A stretch of 64,000 nt of DNA from Bacillus sp. Marseille-P3661 (GTDB lineage: Bacteria > Bacillota > Bacilli > Bacillales > Bacillaceae_J), in NCBI RefSeq assembly GCF_900240995.1, contig NZ_LT965954.1, forward strand, positions 755,042 through 819,041. The letters are read 5' to 3'. The notes beneath the pieces were generated by a model, which was not told where the DNA came from, did not search any database, and was given only the letters and a program-made list of their open reading frames with translations. The translations under genes were made by a program, and so were the position numbers. Within the stretch, counting starts at the first letter, position 1, and each line of letters opens with the position of its first letter. Positions 9,090 to 17,552 of the stretch are shown here, piece after piece.

Positions 9090-9949
9090 TGAAAAAAACA
9101 ACTCAAACACCTTATAAAAAGCCAAAGTTTGGTTTTGTGAAATTTTCATTCTTTTTTACGATTTTTATTATTATTTCTTCGTGGGTATTTGTTATTAGAG
9201 GTGAAGGTGCAAATCTCATTGAGATTTTTTCCGAAAAGAATTTCTATCATACTCAAAAATTTTTAAGTGGGCTTGTTGGTGTTAATGAGGAAACACCTGC
9301 ATTTTTAGATTCTACTAGTTGGAAAAATGCACTAATGCTCACATTTGAAACATTACAAATGAGTATTATGGCGATTGGTTTCTCAACCATTGTAATGATA
9401 ATTACAGTTATACCAGCAGCCGGTAATGTTGCTAATGGATCCTTAACCCTAACAAAACGATGGTATAGTAAAATAATCTACTCTTTGATTAGAATTTCCT
9501 ATGTCTTTTCTAGAGCTGTTCCAGAGCTAATATGGGCGATGATCATTATCTTCATTTTCAAGCCTGGCGTACTGCCTGGAGCGATTGCTTTAGCACTACA
9601 CAACTTTGGGATTTTAGGCAAGCTATGTGCAGAAGTAATCGAGGATATAGATGCTCGCCCTATCCGAAGCTTAGCTTCTTCAGGAGCAAGCAAAAGCCAA
9701 ATGTTTATTTATGGTGTACTACCTACTGTTATGCCGAAATTTATCACTTACATTTTATATAGATGGGAAGTTATTATTAGAACGACGATAGTAGTCGGAT
9801 TTGTAGGTGCAGGGGGCTTAGGACATGAATTTAAACTAAGCATGAGCTGGTTCCATTACTCAGAAATAACGTTATTTTTGATATGTTACGTATTTTTAGT
9901 CGGATTAGTAGATTTAATATCTGAAGGAATACGAAGATTTATTCAATAG
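9089..9949 (+). CDS. PhnE-like ABC permease 2
   Basis: 286-residue permease, last gene of the operon. The ATG at 9089 overlaps the previous stop (TAATG) and has GAGG upstream; a longer in-frame start inside the previous gene has no site. It has six or so hydrophobic segments and the coupling loop RPIRSLASSGASKSQMFIYG, then VGAGGLGHE. The two-permease arrangement is common in the PhnDCEE group. Confidence 0.85.
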   Translation: MKKTTQTPYKKPKFGFVKFSFFFTIFIIISSWVFVIRGEGANLIEIFSEKNFYHTQKFLSGLVGVNEETPAFLDSTSWKNALMLTFETLQMSIMAIGFSTIVMIITVIPAAGNVANGSLTLTKRWYSKIIYSLIRISYVFSRAVPELIWAMIIIFIFKPGVLPGAIALALHNFGILGKLCAEVIEDIDARPIRSLASSGASKSQMFIYGVLPTVMPKFITYILYRWEVIIRTTIVVGFVGAGGLGHEFKLSMSWFHYSEITLFLICYVFLVGLVDLISEGIRRFIQ

Positions 9950-9992
9950 TATCAATAATTAAAAGGTCTCATTTACGTTATCACGTAAAAAT

Positions 9993-10023
9993 TTAGGAAA
10001 TAACTTAAATAGTTATTTCCTAA
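9993..10023 (+). terminator. Perfect hairpin after the importer operon
   Basis: TTAGGAAATAACT (9993-10005), loop TAAAT, AGTTATTTCCTAA (10011-10023): 13 perfect base pairs, but no T-run follows. It may be a weak terminator or an mRNA 3'-end stabiliser. Confidence 0.5.
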
Positions 10024-10208
10024 TATAAACAGTGTCTCCTGTTTTATATAAATAGAACTATGCTGTAAAACTATAAAAGTTTTATCATTAATTGTAAAAA
10101 AATTTCAAAATATTTCGACATCTAGGTGTTTTTTTATTTACTTTTTAGTAGAAAAATTGGTAAAATAAGTATGGTATAGATAAGCAAACTTATTATGGAG
10201 TGTATCGG

Positions 10209-11324
10209 ATGCTAACAATCGAAGAAAAGATTTCTATCTTTATAGATGAACATATTAATGATTTTGTAGACGGGTGGAAGGATCAAATCTTAACTTCCGA
10301 CCCCGAGTTTCAAGAAACAATAATTAACTATGGGATCACTATGTATCATATTATGAAAGATTATATATGTTCTTCTACTCCTACTAAACAAGAAGTTGAT
10401 CTGAAAAAATTTGCTAATAATGTAGCTAAGGAATTAGTTTCAACAAATAAGGAACTTGGAAGTCTTGTTTATAATGTAAATTTAAGTCGTACAGAGGTTT
10501 TTAAGCATCTAAGTAATTTAAATATTTCGATTGAGGAATTACAAGAAAGTATCAATAAAATTAATACATGTTTTGATCAATTCCTTTATTATGCAGTATG
10601 CGAATATACAACCCTAATGAATGCCATTATCGAAGAAAAAAATAGATTCATAGCTCAGTCACATAAAGATCGACTAACGATTCTAGGGCAGATGACTTCA
10701 AGCTTTGTACATGAATGTAAAAATCCACTTACAGCTGTAATCGGATTTATTCAACTACTAAAATCTGAATATCCAACATTGCCATACATAAGTGTTTTAC
10801 AAAGAGAACTTGATCAACTTAATTCAAGAATTTCACAATTTTTACTACTTTCTAAAAACAAAACAAACAAAAACGTTGAGTCATTTCTTATGACTGATTT
10901 AATTGAGGAAACAAAGGATTTTATATACCCGCGCACTGTTGACAAAGGGATTGACTTAGTAGTTAGTGCTGAAGGAATGGAATATACCGGTTATCGTGAT
11001 GAACTTAAACAAGTTCTTGTCAATATTATCTTTAATTCCATCGAAGCATTAGATCAGTCGAAAGAATTAAGAAAGCAAATTACTGTTTCACTAACAAAAT
11101 CGATAGACAAAATATTTATTCATATATCAAATAACGGTCCAAAAATACCAGATGAAAGCTTAGCATCTATATTTGAGCCTTTTGTTACAACAAAAAACAC
11201 AGGCACAGGATTAGGTTTATTCGTTTGTAAACAAATTATTGAAAAGCATTCCGGTCATTTACATTGCCGTTCTAATGATGAAATGACAACGTTTACAATT
11301 GAGTTGCCGGAATTGAAAAGCTAA
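10209..11324 (+). CDS. Soluble sensor histidine kinase (sporulation-kinase type)
   Basis: 371-residue cytoplasmic kinase without membrane segments. An all-helical N-terminal sensor region of about 140 residues, resembling the HisK_N/RsbR-like class, precedes the phosphoacceptor motif SSFVHECKNPL (H168) and an ATPase domain with the N-box NIIFNSIEAL and G-box GTGLGLFV. The H-box and short ATPase domain resemble kinases that feed the Spo0F phosphorelay. The ATG at 10209 sits nine bases after GGAG; an in-frame GTG at 10200 directly abuts the site and is less likely. No response regulator is adjacent, so it is an orphan kinase; its signal is unknown. Confidence 0.82.
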   Translation: MLTIEEKISIFIDEHINDFVDGWKDQILTSDPEFQETIINYGITMYHIMKDYICSSTPTKQEVDLKKFANNVAKELVSTNKELGSLVYNVNLSRTEVFKHLSNLNISIEELQESINKINTCFDQFLYYAVCEYTTLMNAIIEEKNRFIAQSHKDRLTILGQMTSSFVHECKNPLTAVIGFIQLLKSEYPTLPYISVLQRELDQLNSRISQFLLLSKNKTNKNVESFLMTDLIEETKDFIYPRTVDKGIDLVVSAEGMEYTGYRDELKQVLVNIIFNSIEALDQSKELRKQITVSLTKSIDKIFIHISNNGPKIPDESLASIFEPFVTTKNTGTGLGLFVCKQIIEKHSGHLHCRSNDEMTTFTIELPELKS

Positions 11325-11355
11325 TTGAGGTTAAGTCTTCAATTAGCTTTCTTTT
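11315..11355 (+). terminator. Intrinsic terminator overlapping the kinase stop codon
   Basis: GAAAAGCTAATTGA pairs with TCAATTAGCTTTC, followed by a T-rich tract. The first arm contains the TAA stop codon of the kinase gene. Confidence 0.75.
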
Positions 11356-11359
11356 ATTA

Positions 11360-11647
11360 TTATTTAAACTTCTTTAATCTATTGTACTCTTTAATAAAAT
11401 GATGTGGTTCAGACCTAACGACAAATGAGAATAAACCTTGGTTCGTATGTAAATATAGAAACCCATAATCTTGTGAAAATGCTTTATATGATATATCCAA
11501 CACATCTTTTAAATAGAAAAGTTTAGAGTCTGCTATAATTTTATCTTCAAATAAATTCATAACTTTATGTTGTTCAATAGTATGCTGTTGATTGTTTTCA
11601 ATTGTTCTCAATACCTTCACAAAAGGCTGTGAGAAAATGATCTCCAT
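11360..11647 (-). CDS. Conserved-looking hypothetical protein, 95 residues
   Basis: I do not recognise this protein. It is soluble and of mixed composition, with a helical first half and a strand-rich second half (YGFLYLHTNQGLFSFVVRSEP) that could be a small PH-like beta domain. GGAGGG eight bases before the ATG at 11647 makes it a credible gene. It is transcribed toward the histidine kinase terminator and lies just downstream of the fRMsr gene on the same strand, but a terminator-like hairpin separates them. Confidence 0.65.
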   Translation of the reverse strand: MEIIFSQPFVKVLRTIENNQQHTIEQHKVMNLFEDKIIADSKLFYLKDVLDISYKAFSQDYGFLYLHTNQGLFSFVVRSEPHHFIKEYNRLKKFK

Positions 11648-11710
11648 TTATTAAGCCCTCCATGTTCTTTACTGACAATCCTACCATCTTAGCGAAAGCT
11701 TTATATTATA

Positions 11711-11750
11711 AAAAAAGACCAAATTCACTTTTTGTGCTTTTGATCTTTTT
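11711..11750 (-). terminator. Terminator-like hairpin after fRMsr gene
   Basis: Arms AAAAAAGACCAAA (11711-11723) and TTTTGATCTTTTT (11738-11750) pair with one wobble; read on the minus strand it ends in a T-run downstream of the gene at 11809-12291. Confidence 0.6.
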
Positions 11751-11808
11751 TAATGTAACACATATTTTATTTTTTTGCTTAGGGCAATTTTTCTATGCTC
11801 TTTTCAAT

Positions 11809-12291
11809 TTAAAGATACTCGGACAATGTGTTGACAAATTGTTCAAGATATTTCTCATCAATTTCGTCAAAGCGATTTTTTATTGGGCTGTCGATATCAA
11901 GAACTCCTAGCAGGTTGCCATCTTTTATTATTGGAATAACAATTTCTGACTGAGATGCTGCGTCACAAGCGATATGACCTGGAAATGCATGTACATCTGC
12001 AACACGCTGAGTTTTTAACTCTTGGGCTGCTGTACCACATACCCCTTTCCCAAATGGAATGCGCACGCATGCCGGAAGACCTTGAAATGGCCCAAGTACT
12101 AGTTCGTTGTTGTTTTCAACGAGATAAAATCCAACCCAGTTAGTTTCTTGTAAAAACTGATTTAATAACGCTGATGCATTTGCTAGATTTGCAATTTGAT
12201 TTTGTTCACCCTCTAATAAGGCCTGTAGTTGCTTAATCACTAATTCGTAATTTTTTTCTTTTGAACCACTGTATTGTTTTGTTTCAAACAT
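11809..12291 (-). CDS. ytsP: Free methionine-(R)-sulfoxide reductase (GAF domain)
   Basis: 160-residue single GAF-domain enzyme that reduces free L-methionine-(R)-sulfoxide, protecting the methionine pool from oxidation. The three family cysteines are present: C75 in LPACVR, C85 in GKGVCGTAA and C109 in HIACDAAS, the latter two forming the catalytic/resolving pair. The length matches fRMsr (about 160). The ATG at 12291, ten bases after AGGG, is preferred to the TTG at 12300, which is only one base from the site. Confidence 0.88.
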   Translation of the reverse strand: MFETKQYSGSKEKNYELVIKQLQALLEGEQNQIANLANASALLNQFLQETNWVGFYLVENNNELVLGPFQGLPACVRIPFGKGVCGTAAQELKTQRVADVHAFPGHIACDAASQSEIVIPIIKDGNLLGVLDIDSPIKNRFDEIDEKYLEQFVNTLSEYL

Positions 12292-12433
12292 TTTAATCAA
12301 TCCCTACATTTATTTTTATATCTGTTATACAAAGTTATTATAATTATCTATTATTTTTTTTTATCCTGCAACTTTATTTACTCACCCATTAAACAATGGT
12401 TACATATCATACAATAATGGGGAGGATGATACC

Positions 12434-13216
12434 GTGACTAATTATATCGGGTTTCAGCGTGAAGGTGAAACGATCAAAGTAGAAACTAAGGTTCCAGATT
12501 TACAAAACATAATGCTTTTTGTAGATAATCAATACATCGGAAATATAGCATTTGTTAAACAAATTATAATAAATTTAACTCACTTTCCCAACGCCTCTAT
12601 CCTAACTGTACATGGAACTGTTAGTCGAAATCGAAATTTTTATACAATTTCAGAAAGTTATCCTTTAAAAAACCATTCTCACTCTAGAGAATTGAGTTCT
12701 GAACGGCCTTCCTACAAAGCAGGTGATATTTTAATTGCTGCAGATAATGTAAATGGCTTTCCACCTGGATATATGGGGCATTCCGCAATTGTAATCGACC
12801 CCGAAAATATCATAGAAGTTGTCAGTATTTCACCGATTGTCAGAAAAGGGACTATTAGTAGTTTTACCAACTATCACCCAAGACACGCTCAATTTAGACC
12901 TAAATCGGCGAAAATGGGTGAAGGTGCCGCGGAATATGCAATAAACTACTTAAACAACTTTAATCACGCCAGCCAAAACCCAAATGAGAAAGTGCCTATT
13001 TTTAATTTCTCCTTATCTACAGCATTGAGTGATGAGTGGCAGTACATTTATTGCTCGAAGTTAATTTGGCTTAGCTATTACTATGGTGCTAGTTATCAAT
13101 TTAAAAATGACCACCTATGGTTTGCTCCAGAGGATTTATATACTTTATTAAAAGACAATCCGGACTTTGAACTTGTCTATATACATCCTGAGTTTATATT
13201 TAAGATCGACCTCTAG
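12434..13216 (+). CDS. Permuted papain-fold hydrolase (YiiX/YycO-like)
   Basis: 260-residue protein with the circularly permuted NlpC/P60-type catalytic order, histidine before cysteine: KAGDILIA strand, then H116 in MGHSAIVI and C207 in YIYCSKLIW. The first 85 residues are a separate beta-rich region of unknown role. There is no signal peptide. Family members are thought to hydrolyse amide or thioester bonds, but no substrate is established for this type. The start is GTG at 12434, eight bases after GGGGAGG. It is monocistronic and convergent with the following flavoenzyme gene. Confidence 0.75.
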   Translation: MTNYIGFQREGETIKVETKVPDLQNIMLFVDNQYIGNIAFVKQIIINLTHFPNASILTVHGTVSRNRNFYTISESYPLKNHSHSRELSSERPSYKAGDILIAADNVNGFPPGYMGHSAIVIDPENIIEVVSISPIVRKGTISSFTNYHPRHAQFRPKSAKMGEGAAEYAINYLNNFNHASQNPNEKVPIFNFSLSTALSDEWQYIYCSKLIWLSYYYGASYQFKNDHLWFAPEDLYTLLKDNPDFELVYIHPEFIFKIDL

Positions 13217-13220
13217 ATAC

Positions 13221-13256
13221 AGAAAGACTACTGAATCGGAATTCAGTAGTCTTTCT
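13221..13256. terminator. Bidirectional terminator between convergent genes
   Basis: Perfect 16-bp inverted repeat, AGAAAGACTACTGAAT (13221-13236) and its complement (13241-13256), with a four-base loop. T-tract is short, but placement between two converging stops supports the call. Confidence 0.75.
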
Positions 13257-13273
13257 AAGTACAGATATACGTT

Positions 13274-14254
13274 TTAATGCATTTGTGGCTGTTCATTTAT
13301 ATTGGCTACTTTTTCATACTCTTCAATGATTCTATCAATAATTTCTTTAACAGGTAGGATTTCTGCAATTTCGCTTACCCTTGAACCGGCAAATACTAAT
13401 CCATTTTCCACATCACCATTCATAGATTTAAGCAGTGTATCTAAAGTACAAAACCGATGCGAGCACTTTTTTAAGCAATTAATACATTTTTCAACTTTTA
13501 ACTTCCCCTCATCTTTAATGAGCTCTGTTAACTGATTTTTAATGGCTCTTCCCTGTAGACCAACTGTAGTCTTAACTAACATCGTATCCCCAATTGTAGC
13601 TTTTATATATTTTTGTTTAAACGCCAACGGTGCATCACATTCTTCACTTGCTACAAATCTGGTTCCCATTTGGACACCAGATGCTCCCATCTTTAAGGCT
13701 TTAGCGACATCCTCACCAGTTAATATTCCTCCAGCTGCAATTACAGGAATCTTTACAGCATCTATAACCTCTGGAAGAATTTCAAACAACGGTCGATCTG
13801 TACCTAGATGACCACCAGCCTCATGGCCTTCTACTACAACAGCTGCAGCACCTAAACGCTCAGATAACTTTGCTACTTTTGCTGAGGATACTATTGAAAT
13901 AACAGGTACACCATATTCTCTTCCCCATGCATACATATCCCTTGAAATACCAGCGCCAGAAATAATAAAATCAACCTTCTCCTGCATTGCGGTTTTCATC
14001 TTTTCAGCAAAATCATTCATTGCAAATAGAACGTTAACACCAATAAAGCCTTTTCCATTTGTTAATCGCCTTGCTCTCCGGATATGCATTTTTAATTCTT
14101 CAATTGAAATTCCGGTACCAGATATAATACCGATGCCGCCTGCATTTGCAACAGCGGATGCAAGTCCACTTAACGATATACCAACACCCATCCCACCTTG
14201 CATAATTGGAACACTTGGCTTAACATGTGCAAATTGTAGCTTTGGTAAAAACAA
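13274..14254 (-). CDS. Nitronate monooxygenase-like flavin oxidoreductase
   Basis: 326-residue TIM-barrel FMN enzyme of the 2-nitropropane dioxygenase/FabK superfamily. Motifs include PIMQGGMGVGISLSGLA near the start, the VVVEGHEAGGHLG histidine loop, IPVIAAGGI and GASGVQMGTRF for the FMN phosphate. A cysteine-rich C-terminal segment (CINCLKKCSHRFC) is typical of Firmicute members. I choose the TTG at 14254, six bases after GGGGA, which gives the usual short FLPKLQ start; ATG codons at 14275 and 14272 lack a site. Physiological substrate unknown: nitronates, quinones or enoyl-ACP are possible in this superfamily. Confidence 0.8.
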   Translation of the reverse strand: MFLPKLQFAHVKPSVPIMQGGMGVGISLSGLASAVANAGGIGIISGTGISIEELKMHIRRARRLTNGKGFIGVNVLFAMNDFAEKMKTAMQEKVDFIISGAGISRDMYAWGREYGVPVISIVSSAKVAKLSERLGAAAVVVEGHEAGGHLGTDRPLFEILPEVIDAVKIPVIAAGGILTGEDVAKALKMGASGVQMGTRFVASEECDAPLAFKQKYIKATIGDTMLVKTTVGLQGRAIKNQLTELIKDEGKLKVEKCINCLKKCSHRFCTLDTLLKSMNGDVENGLVFAGSRVSEIAEILPVKEIIDRIIEEYEKVANINEQPQMH

Positions 14255-14275
14255 AACAATTCCCCATTCCATCAT

Positions 14276-14645
14276 AATTTAGATTTTTCATATTCATTTT
14301 AAACAATTTCATTAGAATTAGCAGTGTAACAAATCACGTTTGACCTTAAAAAAAATATTTAATAGACTCCCCGAAAGGCTGGTTTCCCAATTCGTATCTT
14401 ATTTGTTTTTTATGGATATCCCCGGCATGTAGCGTCACCGGTTTAGCAGATCTTGACGTCCTCGACCACGAAGACTGTGTAATGGAGTGGATTCCTCTAA
14501 CTTTATAAAACATCCACACATGGGCCTTATGTTAGAAAACAAAAAAACAGCCTACTTTTTAAGTTGACTGCTGTTTTTTTCAAATAGCTTGCTATATAAT
14601 ATTAATACAATTTCTTTATTACTTGTATAATCTAAGATCAAAAAA
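14276..14645. other. Gene-free region with a GC-richer, structured segment
   Basis: 370 bases without a gene. From about 14365 to 14530 the sequence is noticeably richer in G and C than its flanks and has several self-complementary pieces, for example GTGGAT (14488) with ATCCAC (14512) and CCGG around 14422/14438. It does not match a riboswitch class I can recognise. It resembles a dispersed intergenic repeat or a structured RNA; neither is proven. Confidence 0.4.
14541..14580 (-). terminator. Intrinsic terminator after the small membrane protein
   Basis: AAAAAAACAGC and GCTGTTTTTTT flank a partly paired loop; on the minus strand it ends in a T-run downstream of the gene at 14646-14951. Confidence 0.7.
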
Positions 14646-14951
14646 TCAACTTCGATACTCACATCTTTTTTTAGTTAATAAATATAATGTTGCTCCAAGT
14701 GTAACTATAGAACTAAACTTACTAGCAATAATTAAAGAAGATGCAACCTGATAATCTATTGTGAGTGGAAGCATTAAAAGGATATAAACAATAAGCAGTC
14801 CAAAAATTAGAACACCATAAGCATAATTATAAGCTCGACTTATTATTTCCTCACTTTTTTCTTTTTCCAAGTTTGTGAAGATTGTAATTTCGTATGCAAT
14901 TACTAATAACAGTAAATAAACTAAGCCTGCAATTGCTATATGAATATTCAT
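14646..14951 (-). CDS. Small three-helix membrane protein of unknown function
   Basis: 101 residues with three hydrophobic segments (about 5-25, 45-65 and 72-92). I do not recognise the family. AAGGAG lies ten bases before the ATG at 14951. It follows the PII gene on the same strand with a 40-base gap, so it may be the third gene of the DUF1538-PII operon and is closed by the terminator at 14541-14580. Confidence 0.65.
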   Translation of the reverse strand: MNIHIAIAGLVYLLLLVIAYEITIFTNLEKEKSEEIISRAYNYAYGVLIFGLLIVYILLMLPLTIDYQVASSLIIASKFSSIVTLGATLYLLTKKRCEYRS

Positions 14952-14991
14952 GTGAAACTGTCTCCTTTTTCATTTGTCCTGCACCAAATGC

Positions 14992-15660
14992 CTACTCGTA
15001 TAATCCATAGGTTTTTTTTACTTCTTGAATTAATATAATGCCATTACCCGGCTCATCAATTTTAAGCTTTGTTCTAATCGATGCTACGATGTCATCAGTG
15101 CTTTCCTTATCCGACAAAATCATTACAATTTCTTTCTCTGGTTCAATAGCCATAGCAAACACCTTACTTGTTTCATGAATGCCAGAACCTCTAGCATTTA
15201 TGATTGTACCACCTTTAGAGCCTGCATCAGTTGCAGCGTCAATAACATGCTCAGCATTCCCTTTTTCGACAATCACTGTAATCGCGTGATACATATTATG
15301 ATTTGCACCCCTTTCTTCATTTACCCGATCACTTATACAGCTCCTTGTGCCTAACACTTGCGATACGGAAGTTGTAAATGCTATACCATGGTTGGGCTTA
15401 CTAAATTTAAATTTTTGATTAAGCTGTTCAAGAACCTCGTTGGCAGTCTGTTTATTAGAGACCATTAAGACGATCTCTTTCCGAACATCATTTAAAGCTA
15501 AAAATTCCAAAAGGCGGTTTTTGATCGTGCCTTTCCCTAGCAATACAGTGCCGCCTGAAATACCGTGTTTCTTTGCTGTTTGCATCACCTTACTTCCCAT
15601 TCCGAAGTTTACGATAATACAAACTAGTTCAAAATCGGCCATTTCTGAATTACTCAGCAT
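14992..15660 (-). CDS. Tandem PII-like signalling protein
   Basis: 222 residues made of two PII/GlnB-like ferredoxin-fold domains (about 10-105 and 118-220). The first carries GGTVLLGKGTIKNRLLEFL, the second GGTIINARGSGIHETSKVF, both resembling PII beta strand and T-loop regions. PII proteins bind ATP, ADP or 2-oxoglutarate and gate transporters. The gene starts inside the end of the DUF1538 membrane protein gene (11-base overlap), so the pair is translationally coupled, which points to a regulator docking on that membrane protein. Which nucleotide it senses is not clear. Confidence 0.8.
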   Translation of the reverse strand: MLSNSEMADFELVCIIVNFGMGSKVMQTAKKHGISGGTVLLGKGTIKNRLLEFLALNDVRKEIVLMVSNKQTANEVLEQLNQKFKFSKPNHGIAFTTSVSQVLGTRSCISDRVNEERGANHNMYHAITVIVEKGNAEHVIDAATDAGSKGGTIINARGSGIHETSKVFAMAIEPEKEIVMILSDKESTDDIVASIRTKLKIDEPGNGIILIQEVKKTYGLYE

Positions 15661-17143
15661 TTTGCACTAACCCTCCTTTTTTCGACTTTAATTTGAATAC
15701 TAGACCTAATACCTGTAATGCAATTAATGGTGTCATCGCTACCATTGCAATCATTCCAAACCCATCAATTAAAACATTTGCACCTTCTATAGACTCAGCT
15801 GCTCCTTGCACAAATGCCAATATAAAAGTTGCTGTCATCGGGCCGGATGCAACACCTCCGGAATCAAAAGCAATCCCAACAAATAATTTCGGGACTATAT
15901 AAGTCATGGAAAGAGCAATGATATAACCTGGTAAAAGATAATGCCACAATTGAAGCTCAGGTATGAGTACCCTTAATATAGATAAAAGAACAGCCAGACC
16001 AACACCGATTGCAAGCGTACCCATTACCACTTTTCTCTTGACATAGCCACTTGTAACATCCTCGATTTGATGTGTTAAAACATGAACTGCTGGTTCAGCT
16101 AGAATTGTAACCACACCTAAAACAAAAGCTATAATGATAACATATGCCTTATTATCTAAGGAGGCTATACTATAGCCCATTGCACTGCCAACATCCATAA
16201 AACCTGCATTTACACCTACTAAAAATAAGACAAGCCCTATAAATGTAAATAATACTCCCATCAAAATTTTTCTAACTGATTTATTAGACATTTTAAATGA
16301 AATTTTTTGAAATACAAGGAAAATTACCAAAATAGGTAACAAAGCTAAAATAATTTCCATAGTTATAATAGGGAACTTTTTTAAAAAAGGTGCGATAATC
16401 GATGTTTTGGCAGTTTGTACATGTTCAAGACTGCCTGTCATTTTATCCGTTTTCGCAATAATATTCATAATCATCACCGATATAATAGCACCCGTAGAAG
16501 CGATTGCGACTAAGCCGAAACTATCTTTCTCGGAAGCTTTACTATCTTTTTTTAACACCGAAACCCCTAAGGCCAACGCTAAAATAAACGGAACAGTCAA
16601 CGCACCCGTAGTTGCTCCGGAAGCATCAAAAGAAATGGCTAGAAACTCAGGTGACGTAAATAATGCCAGTACAAAGATGATCAAATACAAAATGGTTAAC
16701 AGTTTATACAAAGGATAATTATAAACACTTCTTACAAGACCAGCCGAAATAAGTACACCAATACCGATTGATACGACCACAACTAGATTGGTCTTAGATA
16801 TTAATCCTGATGTAACAAATTCAACCTGTCCTGCAAGTATATGTAAATCAGGTTCTGCAATTGAAATAAAAAATCCTAGGAGTAAACCCGCTATAATAAC
16901 TACCAAAATTTTATTAGATTTCGCAATCGCAGATCCCATCGCTTGACCTATCGGCGTAATTCCAATATCCACGCCAAATAAAAAAATCGCTAAACCAACA
17001 ATAATTAAGACAGCACCAATTATAAAGCGGATAAGTAAAGATGGGTCTAGAGGTGAGAGAGTAAAGTTTAGTAGCAACACGATGACAGTAATGGGCATTA
17101 CAGCATATAAGACTTCTTTAAATTTTGAAACTAGTACATTCAA
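15650..17143 (-). CDS. DUF1538 integral membrane protein
   Basis: 497-residue polytopic membrane protein made of two homologous halves. Each half repeats a similar run of helices and the same signature: ISIAEPDLHILAGQVEFVTSG in part near residue 105 and ILAEPAVHVLTHQIEDVTSG near 350. This is the DUF1538 family, often paired with PII domains, and looks like a transporter or channel of unknown substrate. The start is TTG at 17143, eight bases after AAGGGTG; no ATG fits. First gene of the DUF1538-PII unit. Confidence 0.82.
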   Translation of the reverse strand: MNVLVSKFKEVLYAVMPITVIVLLLNFTLSPLDPSLLIRFIIGAVLIIVGLAIFLFGVDIGITPIGQAMGSAIAKSNKILVVIIAGLLLGFFISIAEPDLHILAGQVEFVTSGLISKTNLVVVVSIGIGVLISAGLVRSVYNYPLYKLLTILYLIIFVLALFTSPEFLAISFDASGATTGALTVPFILALALGVSVLKKDSKASEKDSFGLVAIASTGAIISVMIMNIIAKTDKMTGSLEHVQTAKTSIIAPFLKKFPIITMEIILALLPILVIFLVFQKISFKMSNKSVRKILMGVLFTFIGLVLFLVGVNAGFMDVGSAMGYSIASLDNKAYVIIIAFVLGVVTILAEPAVHVLTHQIEDVTSGYVKRKVVMGTLAIGVGLAVLLSILRVLIPELQLWHYLLPGYIIALSMTYIVPKLFVGIAFDSGGVASGPMTATFILAFVQGAAESIEGANVLIDGFGMIAMVAMTPLIALQVLGLVFKLKSKKGGLVQNAE

Positions 17144-17552
17144 ATAAAATTCACCCTTTCTTATTTATATATCAACATTCCTACTCAGAAGAAATCAGGG
17201 GAAAATCTAAGCGAATAAATTAAAACTTAGTTCAACTTATTTTTGTCACAAAATCTCAACCACCCGGTTATTAATCTATTATGGTCAGTTTGCTAATTTC
17301 GTACATACAAATAAGTCTGTCACCAATGAAATTCGGAAATTTCCTACTATGACAGACTCCATCATTAAATTAAAATAAACTTATACTATCCTTCTTAAGA
17401 ATTATATGTTTACATCATGATAATATTATCCAATAATTTTGAACAATTTTGAACATATTTGGTTAATGATACAATATAGTAATTTAAATGTATAATTACT
17501 CTTAATAATATTAATTAATATAATATTGTTTCGAGATAATTAGTTAAAAAAA
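17144..17552. other. Gene-free AT-rich intergenic region
   Basis: 409 bases, very AT-rich, containing only the inverted repeat at 17314-17358. The promoter of the DUF1538 gene should lie near its right-hand start side, but I cannot choose among several weak TATAAT-like sites. Confidence 0.4.
17314..17358 (-). terminator. Inverted repeat, possible terminator of the MarR gene
   Basis: AGTCTGTCA (17314-17322) pairs with TGACAGACT (17350-17358) with an inner GAAATT/AAATTTC stem. T-run is weak on the minus strand. Confidence 0.45.

Noticed and set aside
11662-11910. 82-residue hydrophobic plus-strand frame
   Set aside because: Runs through a terminator hairpin and antisense to the fRMsr gene; no ribosome-binding site.
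14365-14530. Cyclic-di-GMP or cyclic-di-AMP riboswitch
   Set aside because: I compared remembered consensus blocks (for example GGTAGGTAGCGGGGTTACC) and found only partial likeness, not the ordered core elements.
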